Shown here piece by piece: positions 1 to 9,263 of a DNA stretch of 12,500 nt. The notes under the pieces are model-generated. The model saw only the letters and a program-made list of their open reading frames with translations. It was not told where the DNA came from and ran no database searches. The DNA comes from Neocallimastix lanati (nom. inval.) (taxonomy: Eukaryota > Neocallimastigomycota > Neocallimastigomycetes > Neocallimastigales > Neocallimastigaceae). Location of the stretch: assembly GCA_016946835.1 (NCBI GenBank), contig JACVTC010000205.1, forward strand, positions 125,001-137,500, read 5' to 3'. Each line of letters begins with the position of its first letter. Within the stretch, counting starts at the first letter, position 1. Both the position numbers and the translations under genes were made by a program.

Positions 1-164
1 TCATAAAAATTTCCAACAAGTTCTTCAATAAGGTTTGAAGACCCATAATCTTCTTGTTTAAAGTTTTCCATTTTGTTTTCTTTTTGAGAAGGTCCTGTTA
101 TTTCTTCTAAATTAGGATTACCTATTATTTCGTCTTGAATTATTTGACTAGTATCTGTTTCCAT
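1..164 (-). CDS. N-terminal fragment of an unrecognised acidic protein, runs off the left edge
   Basis: Read on the minus strand, an ATG at 164-162 opens a frame of 54 codons with no stop to the edge; positions 1-2 hold the first two bases (GA) of codon 55. The peptide begins METDTSQIIQDEIIGNPNLE and ends near LIEELVGNFY. It is rich in E, D, N, Q and K, with no signal peptide, membrane segment or recognisable domain, so it looks like a flexible soluble N-terminus. Coding character is supported by a mixed amino-acid content and many codons containing G or C (GGT, CCT, GGA, CTT, GTT) against a flank almost lacking them. The ATG has A at -3 and G at +4, favourable for eukaryotic initiation. Out-of-window sequence would be needed to name it; no function is proposed. 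An intron downstream is possible but none is visible here. Confidence 0.8.
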   Translation of the reverse strand, partial: METDTSQIIQDEIIGNPNLEEITGPSQKENKMENFKQEDYGSSNLIEELVGNFY

Positions 165-260
165 AATTTTTAAAATATTTATTTTTGTTTTAATAAAAAT
201 GGGGAAAAAAAAAAGTAAATTTTTAATTTTTTTTTTTTCTTTTCTTTTATTATTTAAATA
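165..260 (-). promoter_or_regulatory. 5' flank of the leftward gene, with a T10C4 pyrimidine tract
   Basis: On the minus strand the bases upstream of the ATG are A/T-only for 36 nt. Before them lies a run of ten T followed by four C (plus-strand GGGG at 201-204 and A10 at 205-214). Further out is a purine-rich stretch (plus-strand T-rich, about 225-250). Pyrimidine tracts close to the transcription start are common in fungal promoters. That makes this a plausible start-site region, but the assignment is inference from position. TATA-like strings are too frequent in this DNA to be informative. Confidence 0.3.
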
Positions 261-1410
261 TATATTGCTTAATGATTCCTTTCAATATTGATTATAATAT
301 TATTCTTAATATTTCAATATAATAATTTCATTCTAAGTAATTTTTTTTTTTTCTATATTAACATAGAATTAACAAAGAATTTTTAGTAAAAAATAATATA
401 ATTTTTTTTTTTTTTACCCTTTTAATTATTGATTTTATTATATATACTGTAAATTTATGTATACATAAAAGTATATTGAAATATATAATAATACTTTTAT
501 ATTTTTTATATGTGTGAGTATTTTATTATTATTATTATTTATGAGGTTCCAATAATTGTATATTAAAGAATAATTTATAATTGTTTTCTTGTTTAAATGA
601 TTTATATTTGTATATATGTAGTGTCAACTTTTTTTTAAAAAAAAAAAATTATGCTTTTGTTTTATATATCTAATATGTTCGCTTTTTTATTTTGTTTTTA
701 CATTGATCTATTATGTTTATGAAACACTGAATAATTATTTTTATTATTTAAGTTATAAAAAATAATTTTTTTTATTGATATTTAATTAAAGATTATAAAT
801 AATTATTGTATAATACGTAAATTTTATATTAAATAAAATACAATTAAAAGTATAAACGTGATATGATTAAATATTTTACAAAAATTATTTTTGAAATTTC
901 AGTGATAATTAATTTACATGATTAAAAAATATTCCAATCTAAAATATATATAAAGATGAAAAAGAAAAATAAAATTATAAAATTTAAAAAAAAAAAAAAA
1001 GAAAATAAAGAAAAAAAATATATATATTATATTTTTTTTTTGTTGTTTTTTTTTTAATATTTTTCAATTCTAAATAAAACTGAAAAAACTAATAAGAATT
1101 AAGAATTAAGTATTAAGAATAATAAATAAAAAGGAAATCACCGTTTTAATGAAATAGATTAAATCTTAATAATTATGAATATTAAATCAAATTGTGTTTA
1201 ATTAATTTTTAATATTCATATATTAATTATTAAAATTATATTGAATTAATATTTCTAATAATTGAATGATAACAATACTTACAAAAAAAAAAAAAATACT
1301 AATTATAATAGTAATAATAGTAATTATTAAAATAATATCAATACTAATATTGTAATAATATTAAAAGTAAAAATAATAATAATAATATAATTATATTATT
1401 TGTTAATTTT
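261..1410. other. AT-rich gene-free spacer
   Basis: No frame on either strand looks coding; stops occur every few codons. The stretch holds short homopolymers and a T8A12 palindromic junction at 629-648. At about 1092-1125 there is a small run of TAAGAAT/TTAAGAAT-type heptamers. From about 1305 to 1400 it becomes TAATAATA-like simple sequence. Nothing else stands out. Confidence 0.6.
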
Positions 1411-1424
1411 TATTTATAATTATT

Positions 1425-1650
1425 TATTAATAACTACTCTTTTTTATTATTTATTATTAATAAATACTCTTTTTTATTATTTATTTATTATTTATTAATA
1501 AATACTCTTTTTATTATTTATTTATTATTTATTAATAAATACTCTTTTTATTATTTATTTATTATTTATTAATAAATACTCTTTTATTATTATTTATTAT
1601 TTATTATTTATTAATAAATACTCTTTTTATTATTATTTATTATTTATTAT
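1425..1650. repeat. Compound tandem repeat with 16-bp palindrome and ACTC marker
   Basis: Six copies of a TACTCT marker lie at 1435, 1465, 1503, 1540, 1577 and 1619, spaced 30, 38, 37, 37 and 42 bp apart. The last four are each preceded by the perfect palindrome TATTTATTAATAAATA, at 1489, 1526, 1563 and 1605. Every marker is followed by a T run and TTATTATTTATT-type simple sequence. The 37-bp spacing of the central copies shows true tandem duplication, with the simple-sequence part varying in length. The same unit occurs again within 6271-6638. Confidence 0.9.
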
Positions 1651-1655
1651 ATAAT

Positions 1656-2320
1656 CTTATGCAATTTATATATATTTAATTATTTATTATTAAATTTATT
1701 GATAATTTATAAAGTAATATATATTAATATATTTAAACATATCAAAATTACAACTGTTAATATATTGTATAATAAATTTTAAGTCATTAATAAATTAAAA
1801 ATAAAAAAGGATATAATAAAAAAAAAATGATTTATTTTTGTTTGGTTCAAATGAGATAACGAGTAAGCTTTAAGTAATTCTATTTATTATATATTAAATT
1901 AATTAATTTTAATTTATAATATTTTATAATATATTGTAGTATATAAGAGTGACCTTAAAGTTTAATAACTTTAAACTTTACAAATTAAAAGTAATACAAA
2001 AGCTTTTCTAAATGAAGCAAAAAAAAAAATTTTATAATTTTCAGTTACACTATAATATATGTATTTCCATTATATAATATATGAAGATCCATAGTTTTGA
2101 ATAGTATTATACAATATAATAATATTATATTGAAGTTATCCATTTAAATTAATTTTTCTTATCTTAATTTTAAAACTTTTTTCATTTTTTTTGCTTTATG
2201 AATAATCCAAATAAATTAAAATTAATATAGAATATATTGAATATGTCAAACTTTCTATTCTAAAAACTACACTATTAATATATTATAATAAATATATTAA
2301 TTATATATAAAAAATTCAAC
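1656..2320. other. Unique AT-rich spacer, no gene seen
   Basis: This segment is less repetitive than its neighbours, with scattered G and C (for example 1840-1880 and 1940-2100), but every frame is closed within short distances. It contains a compact hairpin, listed separately at 1956-1980. No tRNA-like arm pairing was found around the GGTTCAAAT string near 1855: the flanking bases cannot form a T-arm stem. Confidence 0.5.
1956..1980. other. Perfect 10-bp inverted repeat with 5-nt loop
   Basis: TAAAGTTTAA at 1956-1965 and TTAAACTTTA at 1971-1980 are exact reverse complements separated by TAACT. The stem is almost all A-T pairs with one G-C pair near each end. No T-run terminator logic applies in a eukaryote and no adjacent gene is visible, so no role is assigned. 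Confidence 0.75.
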
Positions 2321-2323
2321 AAG

Positions 2324-2475
2324 TATTTATTTATTTATTTATTATTTATTTATTTATTTATTATTTATTTATTTATTTATTATTTATTTATTTATTTATT
2401 ATTTATTTATTTATTTATTATTTATTTATTTATTATTTATTTATTTATTTATTCATTTATTCATTCATTCATTCA
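2324..2475. repeat. 19-bp tandem array of TTTA/TTA units ending in TTCA repeats
   Basis: The ATTATT junction recurs at 2341, 2360, 2379, 2398 and 2417, exactly 19 bp apart, then at 2432 (15 bp). The unit is one TTA plus four TTTA. Positions 2324-2453 contain no G or C. From about 2451 the unit changes to ATTC tetranucleotides, ending near 2475. Confidence 0.9.
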
Positions 2476-2724
2476 AATAAAATTTAATTTGATACAACAA
2501 AAAAAATAAAAAAAATTCTAAGCACTAATAAAAAAACAGCTACCATCATCAATCATCATCAATAATAAAGTTTTCAAAAAAAATATATATATATATATAG
2601 ATATATTTTTATAGTAAATATAGTTTTTTATTTTTAATTTTTAATTTTTAATTTTTTATTTGTTATTTTTTATTTTTGTACCAGGTTAAATTTTAAATAT
2701 TATTTGTAGAAGAAGAAAAAGAAT
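2476..2724. other. AT-rich spacer with small simple repeats
   Basis: It holds two copies of CATCATCAAT around 2545-2565, an (AT)8 run at 2583-2598 and three TTTTTAATT-type units near 2625-2655. No coding frame is supported. Confidence 0.5.
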
Positions 2725-2841
2725 ATGAAAAAAAAATTAAAGGTTCAATATTTAACATTAGGAGAGAGAATAATATTTAAAGAGAGTTTTAAAACTTTTA
2801 ACACTCAACAAATATTGAAACAGTCAATTTCCAAACAATAA
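2725..2841 (+). other. 38-codon ATG ORF, possible small gene or exon relic
   Basis: ATG at 2725, TAA at 2839; the in-frame stop upstream is TAG at 2707-2709, so this ATG is the first available start. The product would be 38 residues, beginning MKKKLKVQYLTLGERIIFKE and ending ILKQSISKQ. It is basic and not low-complexity after the first four residues. It uses codons with G or C (GGA, GAG, AGT, ACT, CAG, TCC), unlike the repeats around it, and has A at -3. An AATAAA string overlaps the stop, but that string is common in this DNA. Against it: the length is within chance reach, no domain is recognisable and no expression signal is visible. It could be a real small peptide, a decayed exon or random. 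Confidence 0.15.
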
Positions 2842-2976
2842 ATAATGACATAAAAAAAAATATTTATATTTATATTTATATTTAGTATTAATAAATATTT
2901 ATATTTAGATATTTTATATCTATTATTTATATTTTATATTATATATTTAGTATTAACATTAATATTATTTATTTTT
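2842..2976. repeat. Low-complexity TTTATA/TTTAGTATTAA sequence
   Basis: Short iterations of TTTATATT and TTTAGTATTAA run from about 2860 to 2955, diverged and without a fixed period. They lead directly into the 53-bp minisatellite. Confidence 0.6.
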
Positions 2977-3198
2977 ATATTTATTTTTTATATTTATATA
3001 TTATTCCTACTATTCAGTTATTACTTTTAATATTTATTTTTTATATTTATATATTATTCCTACTATTCAGTTATTACTTTTAATATTTATTTTTTATATT
3101 TATATATTATTCCTACTATTCAGTTATTACTTTTAATATTTATTTTTTATATTTATATATTATTCCTACTATTCAACTATTCAGTTATTACTTTTAAT
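2977..3198. repeat. 53-bp minisatellite, three perfect full copies plus partial ends
   Basis: The motif CCTACTATTCAG starts at 3006, 3059, 3112 and 3165, exactly 53 bp apart. The full units 3006-3058, 3059-3111 and 3112-3164 are identical by eye. A 29-nt left partial begins at 2977. The fourth copy carries a small internal duplication (ATTCAACT before ATTCAG) and ends near 3198. Perfect identity in otherwise drifting AT-rich DNA indicates recent expansion, or an assembly effect. Confidence 0.95.
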
Positions 3199-3606
3199 TT
3201 AAATCAAATATTTTTAATATTAATATTAATAGTATCAGTAAAAGTAGAAATAAAATTAAATAAAATAAAAAAAATATATAAATAAATAAAATATAGGTAT
3301 AAATATATAATTTTTATATTTTGCATTAATTGTTGGTATATAAAAATGACTTTTCAAAGAAAAAGGAAAGATTTGATAAAAAAAATGAAAGTAAAAAAAT
3401 AAAAATAAAATAATGAATTTATATTCAATTATTGTTGAATGTAATAGATTTAAGGAATAAAGAAATCAGTTATATAAATTTCATTATTAAAAAATATAAA
3501 GAAAATATATATATTATATAGTTTTTTTTTTTTATTTTTATTTTTTTTTTTTTCATATTTTCTTTATTTATTCATAATTTTTACTATTTAAAAAAATTTA
3601 ATATAG
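3199..3606. other. AT-rich spacer with two tiny ATG ORFs
   Basis: ATG at 3346 gives 18 codons (MTFQRKRKDLIKKMKVKK, stop 3400-3402), and a second ATG just after 3410 gives 15 codons. Both are chance-sized. The remainder is A-rich up to about 3510, then T-rich homopolymer sequence. No gene is supported. Confidence 0.45.
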
Positions 3607-3919
3607 ATTTTATTATTTATTATTTATTATTTATTATTTTTTATTTATTATTTATTATTTATTATTTATTATTTATTATTTATTATTTATTATTTATTAT
3701 TTATTATTTAATTATTTAATTATTTATTATTTATTTATTTATTATTTATTATTTATTATTTATTATTTATTATTTATTATTTATTATTTTTTATTTAATT
3801 ATTATTTATTATTTAATTATTTATTATTTATTATTTATTATTTATTATTTATTATTTATTATTTATTATTTATTATTTATTATTTATTATTTATTATTTA
3901 TTATTTATTTATTTTTTTT
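3607..3919. repeat. Heptamer (TTTATTA)n array, 313 bp without G or C
   Basis: The period is seven over most of the length. Occasional TTTA insertions and ATTTTTT or AATTATT interruptions break it into sub-blocks (for example around 3640, 3710-3735 and 3785-3815). No G or C occurs between the G at 3606 and the C at 3920. The T-rich strand is the plus strand, as in the other heptamer blocks of this window. Confidence 0.95.
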
Positions 3920-4570
3920 CATCATTTATTTATTTATTGATTATAAAAATTAACCATATAATATATGTATCTGATATTTTGTACAACATTAAAACGGAGC
4001 ACAGAGAAAAGAGAGCAAGAACTAATTTTAATTTCTTAACTATAAAAAAAAAAAAAAAAAGTGTGTACAACAAATTATTATTATTATTTTATTTTTTCAT
4101 CCACTTGGAAATTATTATGTTTTAGTTGGTAAATAAGAAATAATTATTTATTTTGTGATCATATTGCTTATCATTATCATATTATCACAATTATTCTTGG
4201 CTATTATTTATTTAGTTAGTTTACACATTAAATCTGAGTATCAAATAGAAAATATATATATGTATATTATATATATATTAATTCAAAACCCCAAATTAAA
4301 GCTCCATCCATATTAAACGAATAGAATAAATGAACAAACAGAGAAAATTAATACATAGATACAACATAAAATAAAATAAAATAAAAGTTAACCAATACAA
4401 AAAATATAAAATAATAAATGAAAGTAGAAACTTTCTCCCTTTTCTTATTAATTGTTTTTTTTTTTTTTTTTTTTAAATAAAATGGATAATTTATAATAAT
4501 TAATAATAAATATTTATTCTTTATTCTTTAATTTTTTTATTTTTTATTTAATATCATTATTATTAGTTTC
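3920..4570. other. Gene-free spacer with a somewhat more complex patch at 3980-4030
   Basis: The patch around 3980-4030 has an unusual density of G and C (for example ACGGAGCACAGAGAAAAGAG), but it opens no ATG-initiated frame of note. A 62-codon plus-strand frame from 3937 starts at TTG and ends as poly-lysine and hydrophobic residues; it is not convincing. Also present are AAAATAAAATAAAATAAAA at about 4366-4385 and a T20 run at 4455-4474. Confidence 0.5.
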
Positions 4571-4714
4571 TTTATTTATACATATTACTATTACTATTTA
4601 TTTATACATATTAATATTTATTTATACATATTACTATTACTATTTATTTATACATATTACTATTACTACTTATTTATGCATATTACTATTTATTTATACA
4701 TATTACTATTTATT
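4571..4714. repeat. Tandem repeat of TTTATACATATTAC(TATTAC)
   Basis: TTTATACATA or its variant TTTATGCATA starts at 4575, 4601, 4621, 4647, 4673 and 4693. The spacing alternates between 26 and 20 bp, the 6-bp difference being presence or absence of one CTATTA step. Six copies are diverged only slightly. Confidence 0.85.
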
Positions 4715-5366
4715 TTTTAATATATATATAAAAGTGATTTTATTTGAAACAAAATATGAATATTTTCATATAAAAATAAAGATGTTGTATAGGTAAACAT
4801 TTTTAATTTAATATGAAAATTTTAATTTTTTTTTTTTTATAAATATTAACATTTTTAATTCTCAATTTTTAATAAATTAATATGTATATATGTATATCTT
4901 TTATTATAAGAGTTCATAAATAAATAGTTGAATAAATAAATGAATAAATAATTAAATATTAAAATAAATAATATTAATAAATAATTGAATAAATAAATAA
5001 TGAAATAAATAATTAAAAAGTAATAAAAAAGTAAATATATATATATTATTAAAATGAAAATAAATAATTAAATTTGGTCATCATTTAATGTTATACATTA
5101 ATTCATTAAATAAAAGATAAAAAAATGAAATGATATGAATTGAAAAAGAAGAAAGAAAAAAAAAAAAAAAAAAAAAAGAAAAAAAGGAAAAGATACGTAA
5201 ATAAAAAATTTTAATTAAATTGTTTCTATTAATATTTTTTTTATATTAAAAGTTTTACAATTCTAAATAATTATTGATTATAAAAAAATAAAAGAAAAAC
5301 TTTTTTTTTAAAAAATAAAAAAAATTAATATTAATTATTATATTAAATTTATCTTTTTATTAATAA
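4715..5366. other. A-rich gene-free spacer
   Basis: AAATAAAT/GAATAAAT tetranucleotide-like sequence occupies about 4917-5005, here with the A-rich strand on plus, opposite to the earlier arrays. An A22 run lies at 5156-5177. No coding frame or RNA gene was found. Confidence 0.5.
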
Positions 5367-5452
5367 ATTATTATTATTATTATTATTAAATATTATTATT
5401 AATTATTATTATTAATTATTATTATTTATTATTATGATTATCTATTATTATT
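5367..5452. repeat. Imperfect TTA/ATT trinucleotide repeat
   Basis: ATT triplets are broken by AAT, TTTATT and ATG interruptions. Just downstream, TTAAATTTAAATTTAAATTT at about 5451-5470 is a short self-complementary run. Confidence 0.8.
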
Positions 5453-5700
5453 AAATTTAAATTTAAATTTATTACTTTCATATAATCATCATTATCATCA
5501 TCAAAAATTAGTTTGATTATTATTATTGTTAATCATGGATAAAAAGAAATTATATTAAGTATTTTATGAAAAAGAACTGATAAACATTAAAATAATATTA
5601 ATTCAATAATAGATGAAATAAACCATAAACATTATTTTTTTTTTTTTGTTTAAAATTTGTTAAGTCATTTATAACGGTTTGTTAAATTATCTTTTTATCT

Positions 5701-5760
5701 TTTATTTTTATTAGTTCAAAATTATCTTTATTTATTTTTATTAGTTCAAAATTTTCTCTT
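5701..5760. repeat. 30-bp tandem duplication
   Basis: TTTATTTTTATTAGTTCAAA occurs at 5701 and again at 5731. The two 30-bp copies are identical for the first 23 bases and then diverge. A shorter relative of the unit precedes them from about 5688. Confidence 0.85.
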
Positions 5761-5836
5761 TATTTATTTATAATTAAAAGCTAATAAAAAAAAATAAAAT
5801 AAAATAAAAAATTAAAATATAAATATATAATATATA

Positions 5837-5842
<6 letters not shown>

Positions 5843-5884
<42 letters not shown>
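5843..5884. repeat. Poly(A) tract, 42 nt
   Basis: An unbroken run of 42 A on the plus strand, preceded by T-rich sequence. It is the longest homopolymer in the window. Its exact length may be unreliable, since homopolymers of this size are error-prone in sequencing. Confidence 0.9.
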
Positions 5885-5887
<3 letters not shown>

Positions 5888-6270
5888 TCCTTTTTATGTT
5901 CCATATCAATTGAAATAAAAAATTGTTTTTTAAGTTTTAATAAATAGTCTCATTAACTGGAATTTCTATTTATTTAATTTATTTATTTTATTTTTTTTTT
6001 TTTTCATCCTTTTTTTTTATTTTTTATCTACTTATCTACTTGTTTTATTATTCTTATTTCAAAGATTTTATTTTTGAACCAAAAGAAAATTAATTATTTT
6101 TAATTTATGACAACTGCTTTGCATTTTTATATATATTAATTATATATAAAGAGTATTAATATAAAATAAATTAAGAAATTATTTGAAAAGTAATTAAAAT
6201 ATATACATATATAATTAAATAAAATTAAAAAATAAAATATTATAAAAATAATTTTAAAAAAGAAAGATGA
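5885..6270. other. AT-rich spacer, no gene seen
   Basis: Unique sequence with several T runs around 5990-6020 and a TCTACTTATCTACTTG repeat near 6027-6042. All frames are short. No RNA-gene fold was recognised. Confidence 0.45.
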
Positions 6271-6638
6271 TTTATTATTTATTATTTATTATTTATTAAT
6301 TCATTATTTATTATTTATCATTTATTATTTAGTATTTAGTATTTATTATTTATTATTTATTATTTATTATTTATTAATAAATACTCTTTTTTATTATTTA
6401 TTATTTATTATTTATTATTTATTATTTATTATTTATTATTTATTATTTATTATTTATTATTTATTATTCAATTATTTATTATTTATTATTTATTATTCAA
6501 TTATTTATTATTCAATTATTTATTATTCAATTATTTATTATTTATTATTTATTATTTATTATTTATTAATAAATACTCTTTTTTATTATTTATTATTTAT
6601 TATTTATTAATAAATACTCTTTTTATTATTTATTATTG
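6271..6638. repeat. Second heptamer array, carrying the palindrome/ACTC unit and an ATTCAATT variant
   Basis: Mostly TTTATTA heptamers. Three perfect copies of TATTTATTAATAAATA followed by CTC and a T run lie at 6368, 6560 and 6601, matching the unit at 1425-1650. Both loci carry versions with six T and with five T after CTC. A 15-bp variant with ATTCAATTATTT is iterated at about 6466-6535, and TTTAGTA steps occur at about 6328-6342. Confidence 0.95.
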
Positions 6639-6769
6639 TTAGTATTAAAAAAAAAATCTTTTTTTAATATAAAACTAACCGTAATTTTTTATTTCTTTTA
6701 TTTTTATACTTTTCAAATTATTTTTTTTTCTAGTAAATTAATTTATTTGTAATCAGAATTTGTATTTAT

Positions 6770-6795
6770 TTGCTCATGTATTTTGCTCATGTATT
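6770..6795. repeat. Exact 13-bp tandem duplication
   Basis: TTGCTCATGTATT occurs at 6770-6782 and 6783-6795 without a gap. It stands out because the unit contains G and C. A partial third step (TGTATTTG) follows. Confidence 0.9.
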
Positions 6796-6930
6796 TGTAT
6801 TTGTTTATTTATTTACATTTATTTATTTTTATATTTATTCATTTATTTATTTATTTTTATTTTTATTTATTTATATTTATTTTTATATTTATTTATTTAT
6901 TTTTATTTTTATATTTATTTATTTATTAAT
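6796..6930. repeat. TTTA/TTTTTA simple-sequence tract
   Basis: Iterated ATTTATTT and ATTTTTATTTTTAT sequence. An 81-codon open frame across 6760-7005 is only a translation of this repeat (alternating Y, L, F and I), starts at TTG rather than ATG, and is not a gene. Confidence 0.85.
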
Positions 6931-7615
6931 ATTGAATTGAATTATATGATCTTAATATTATTTAATATATATCATATTTATATATTTTTTAATATAGATG
7001 AATGAATACAAAAAAAAAATTTATTTGTGGAATTAAAATAACGTTGACAAAAAAATAAAAAATTATAAATTTAAATAATTAATATTTAATATTTATATAT
7101 ATAAATTTATAGATTTATATATTATATATATATTTATATATATTTATATTTATAAATTTATAGATTTAAGTTTATTTTATATTAAATTTATTTATTTTTT
7201 TTTAATCTTTTGGCCGTTTTCTATTTTAATTTTTATTTTTCCATTTTTTTATGATTTTTAAAATTTTTTATATTTATTAATTATTTTTATTTATTTAATT
7301 TTTTTTTCTTTTTATTCTATTTAGTTTATACTATTTTTAGTCATTTTTTCATTTTTTATTTCCAATATTAAAAATGGACCGCATTCAAAAATAATAATCA
7401 ATAAAGTTTATAATCTAATAAATGTAAATATTATATTAAATTGATGAATAATATATTAAAGGTCATATATTTCATTATATTATTTTTATATTATTATTTT
7501 ATTTTTATTTTTATTTTTATTTCCTAGTAGAGAATCTTTTAATTTATATAAAAAAATTTTATTTTTATTTACAATGGTTATTTTGATAGTTTCACTAGAA
7601 AATAAATAAGTGAAC
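6931..7615. other. AT-rich spacer with a spaced direct repeat
   Basis: ATAAATTTATAGATTTA occurs at 7101-7117 and 7152-7168, 51 bp apart, within TATATTTATATA sequence. From about 7185 to 7365 the plus strand is strongly T-rich. No coding frame was found. Confidence 0.5.
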
Positions 7616-7684
7616 AAATTATAAATAAATATATAATAAATAAATATATAATAAATAAATAAATATATAATAAATAAATAAATT
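7616..7684. repeat. ATATATAATAAATAAATAA tandem array
   Basis: Three to four copies of ATATATAATAAATAAA with one extra AAAT step in later copies. The A-rich strand is on plus. Confidence 0.85.
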
Positions 7685-7771
7685 AGATTTATTTAAAATA
7701 CATATATATACATTTAATTTTTAGTGTACAAAAATAAAAAATTAAAAAAAGGGTTCATAATTCATAATTTA

Positions 7772-7802
<31 letters not shown>

Positions 7803-8137
7803 TTTTTATTTTTTATTTTTTATCCTTTTTGTATTAATTGTATTAATTTTTTATTTTCTATTTTTATTTCTTTTTCTTATCATTTTTTATTCTGTTTCCT
7901 TTTATTTATATATACATATATATATCATAGAATAGCTACCCAAAAACATCTTCAATTTTTTTTTTAAAAAAAAAATGTACCAATTATTAAAAAATTTAAA
8001 TAAAAAAAATTAATAATAAATGAAAAATAATAATATCATTGTTATTATTATTATTAATACTATTATTATTTATATCATAATAATATATGATTATTATTAA
8101 CTATTAAGGAAAGTTATCATTATGTGATATTTTTAGT
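7685..8137. other. AT-rich spacer with AT dinucleotides and a T10A10 palindrome
   Basis: (AT)11 lies at 7772-7793 and runs into T-rich DNA. Positions 7956-7975 are ten T followed by ten A, a perfect 20-bp palindrome. No gene was seen. Confidence 0.55.
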
Positions 8138-8440
<303 letters not shown>

Positions 8441-9108
8441 GTATGAGAAATAAAAAAAAAAAAAAATAAAATAAAAAATAAAACTAAAATTAAGACTCAA
8501 AATTTAAACTAAAGTCAGTTAGTCAGATATTCATGTCATTTTCTTGATCTTTATTTTGTTCTATTATTAATTATTGTGTAATGATGACAGATGGATCAGG
8601 CGTATTCTATTATTGATTTATCCTATCTTATTTATAAAAAAAATATTTATCTATTATTTATTTATTTATTAATTAATTTATTTATTTATTTATATTATTT
8701 AGTTATTTATTATTTATTTATTTAGTTAGTTATTTATTTATATCTTTATATTTTATTATTTATTTAAATTCTATATTGTTCATAATTATTAATCTATCTA
8801 TTATAATAATGTCTGAAAAGAAAAATAAGAACAATAATTTTTAAATGGTAAATAATTTTGATAATAAACATTAAAAAGAAATAGAAATTAATATATAAAT
8901 ATATATATAATTGGTGAAGAAATAAAAAAAAAAAAAAAAACAATAGAAATAATTCATTTTTAATCCTTAAGACTTTGTAAATTATTCAAAGATATAAAAA
9001 TAACAAATAACATAAACAAATAAAATAATAATATTATTATTAAAAATAAAAGGGAAAACCTATTTCAGAATATGTATCAATTTTCAAAGTTTTAAAAAAA
9101 AATAAAAA

Positions 9109-9139
<31 letters not shown>

Positions 9140-9227
9140 GAAAAAATATAAATAAATATAAAAATATATATAATTCTTGATAATTAATTAATATATAATT
9201 ATATAATTATAATTATAAATATTAATA
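8441..9227. other. Gene-free spacer with TTTA repeats and one complex patch
   Basis: A patch at 8581-8616 has unusually high G+C and encodes an 11-codon ATG frame (MMTDGSGVFYY), too short to call. Tetranucleotide TTTA sequence with AGTT steps fills about 8648-8765. A-rich homopolymers dominate about 8920-9150. No RNA gene was recognised. Confidence 0.5.

Positions 9228-9262
<35 letters not shown>
9228..9262. repeat. AAT trinucleotide repeat
   Basis: About eleven AAT units on the plus strand. A second, interrupted AAT/GAT block lies at about 9608-9650. Confidence 0.85.

Positions 9263-9263
<1 letters not shown>

Noticed and set aside
1845-1880. tRNA T-loop-like GGTTCAAAT
   Set aside because: The flanking bases cannot form the five-pair T-arm stem, and no anticodon or acceptor pairing is present nearby.
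2324-2475. CRISPR-like array
   Set aside because: The units are contiguous simple sequence with no unique spacers; the same applies to the 53-bp and 37-bp arrays.
3607-3919. Telomere-type repeat because of the seven-base period
   Set aside because: The unit TTTATTA has no G, whereas telomeric repeats need a G-rich strand; it is internal and interrupted.
3937-4125. 62-codon plus-strand open frame
   Set aside because: It begins at TTG, not ATG, has no internal ATG until its last residues, and its second half translates an A17 run and T-rich DNA. A minus-strand frame over the same stretch (about 4088-3931) has a signal-peptide-like hydrophobic run, but no suitable start either.
6760-7005. 81-codon plus-strand open frame rich in Y, L, F and I
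   Set aside because: Starts at TTG and is the literal translation of TTTA/TTTTTA repeats, which lack stops in that phase.
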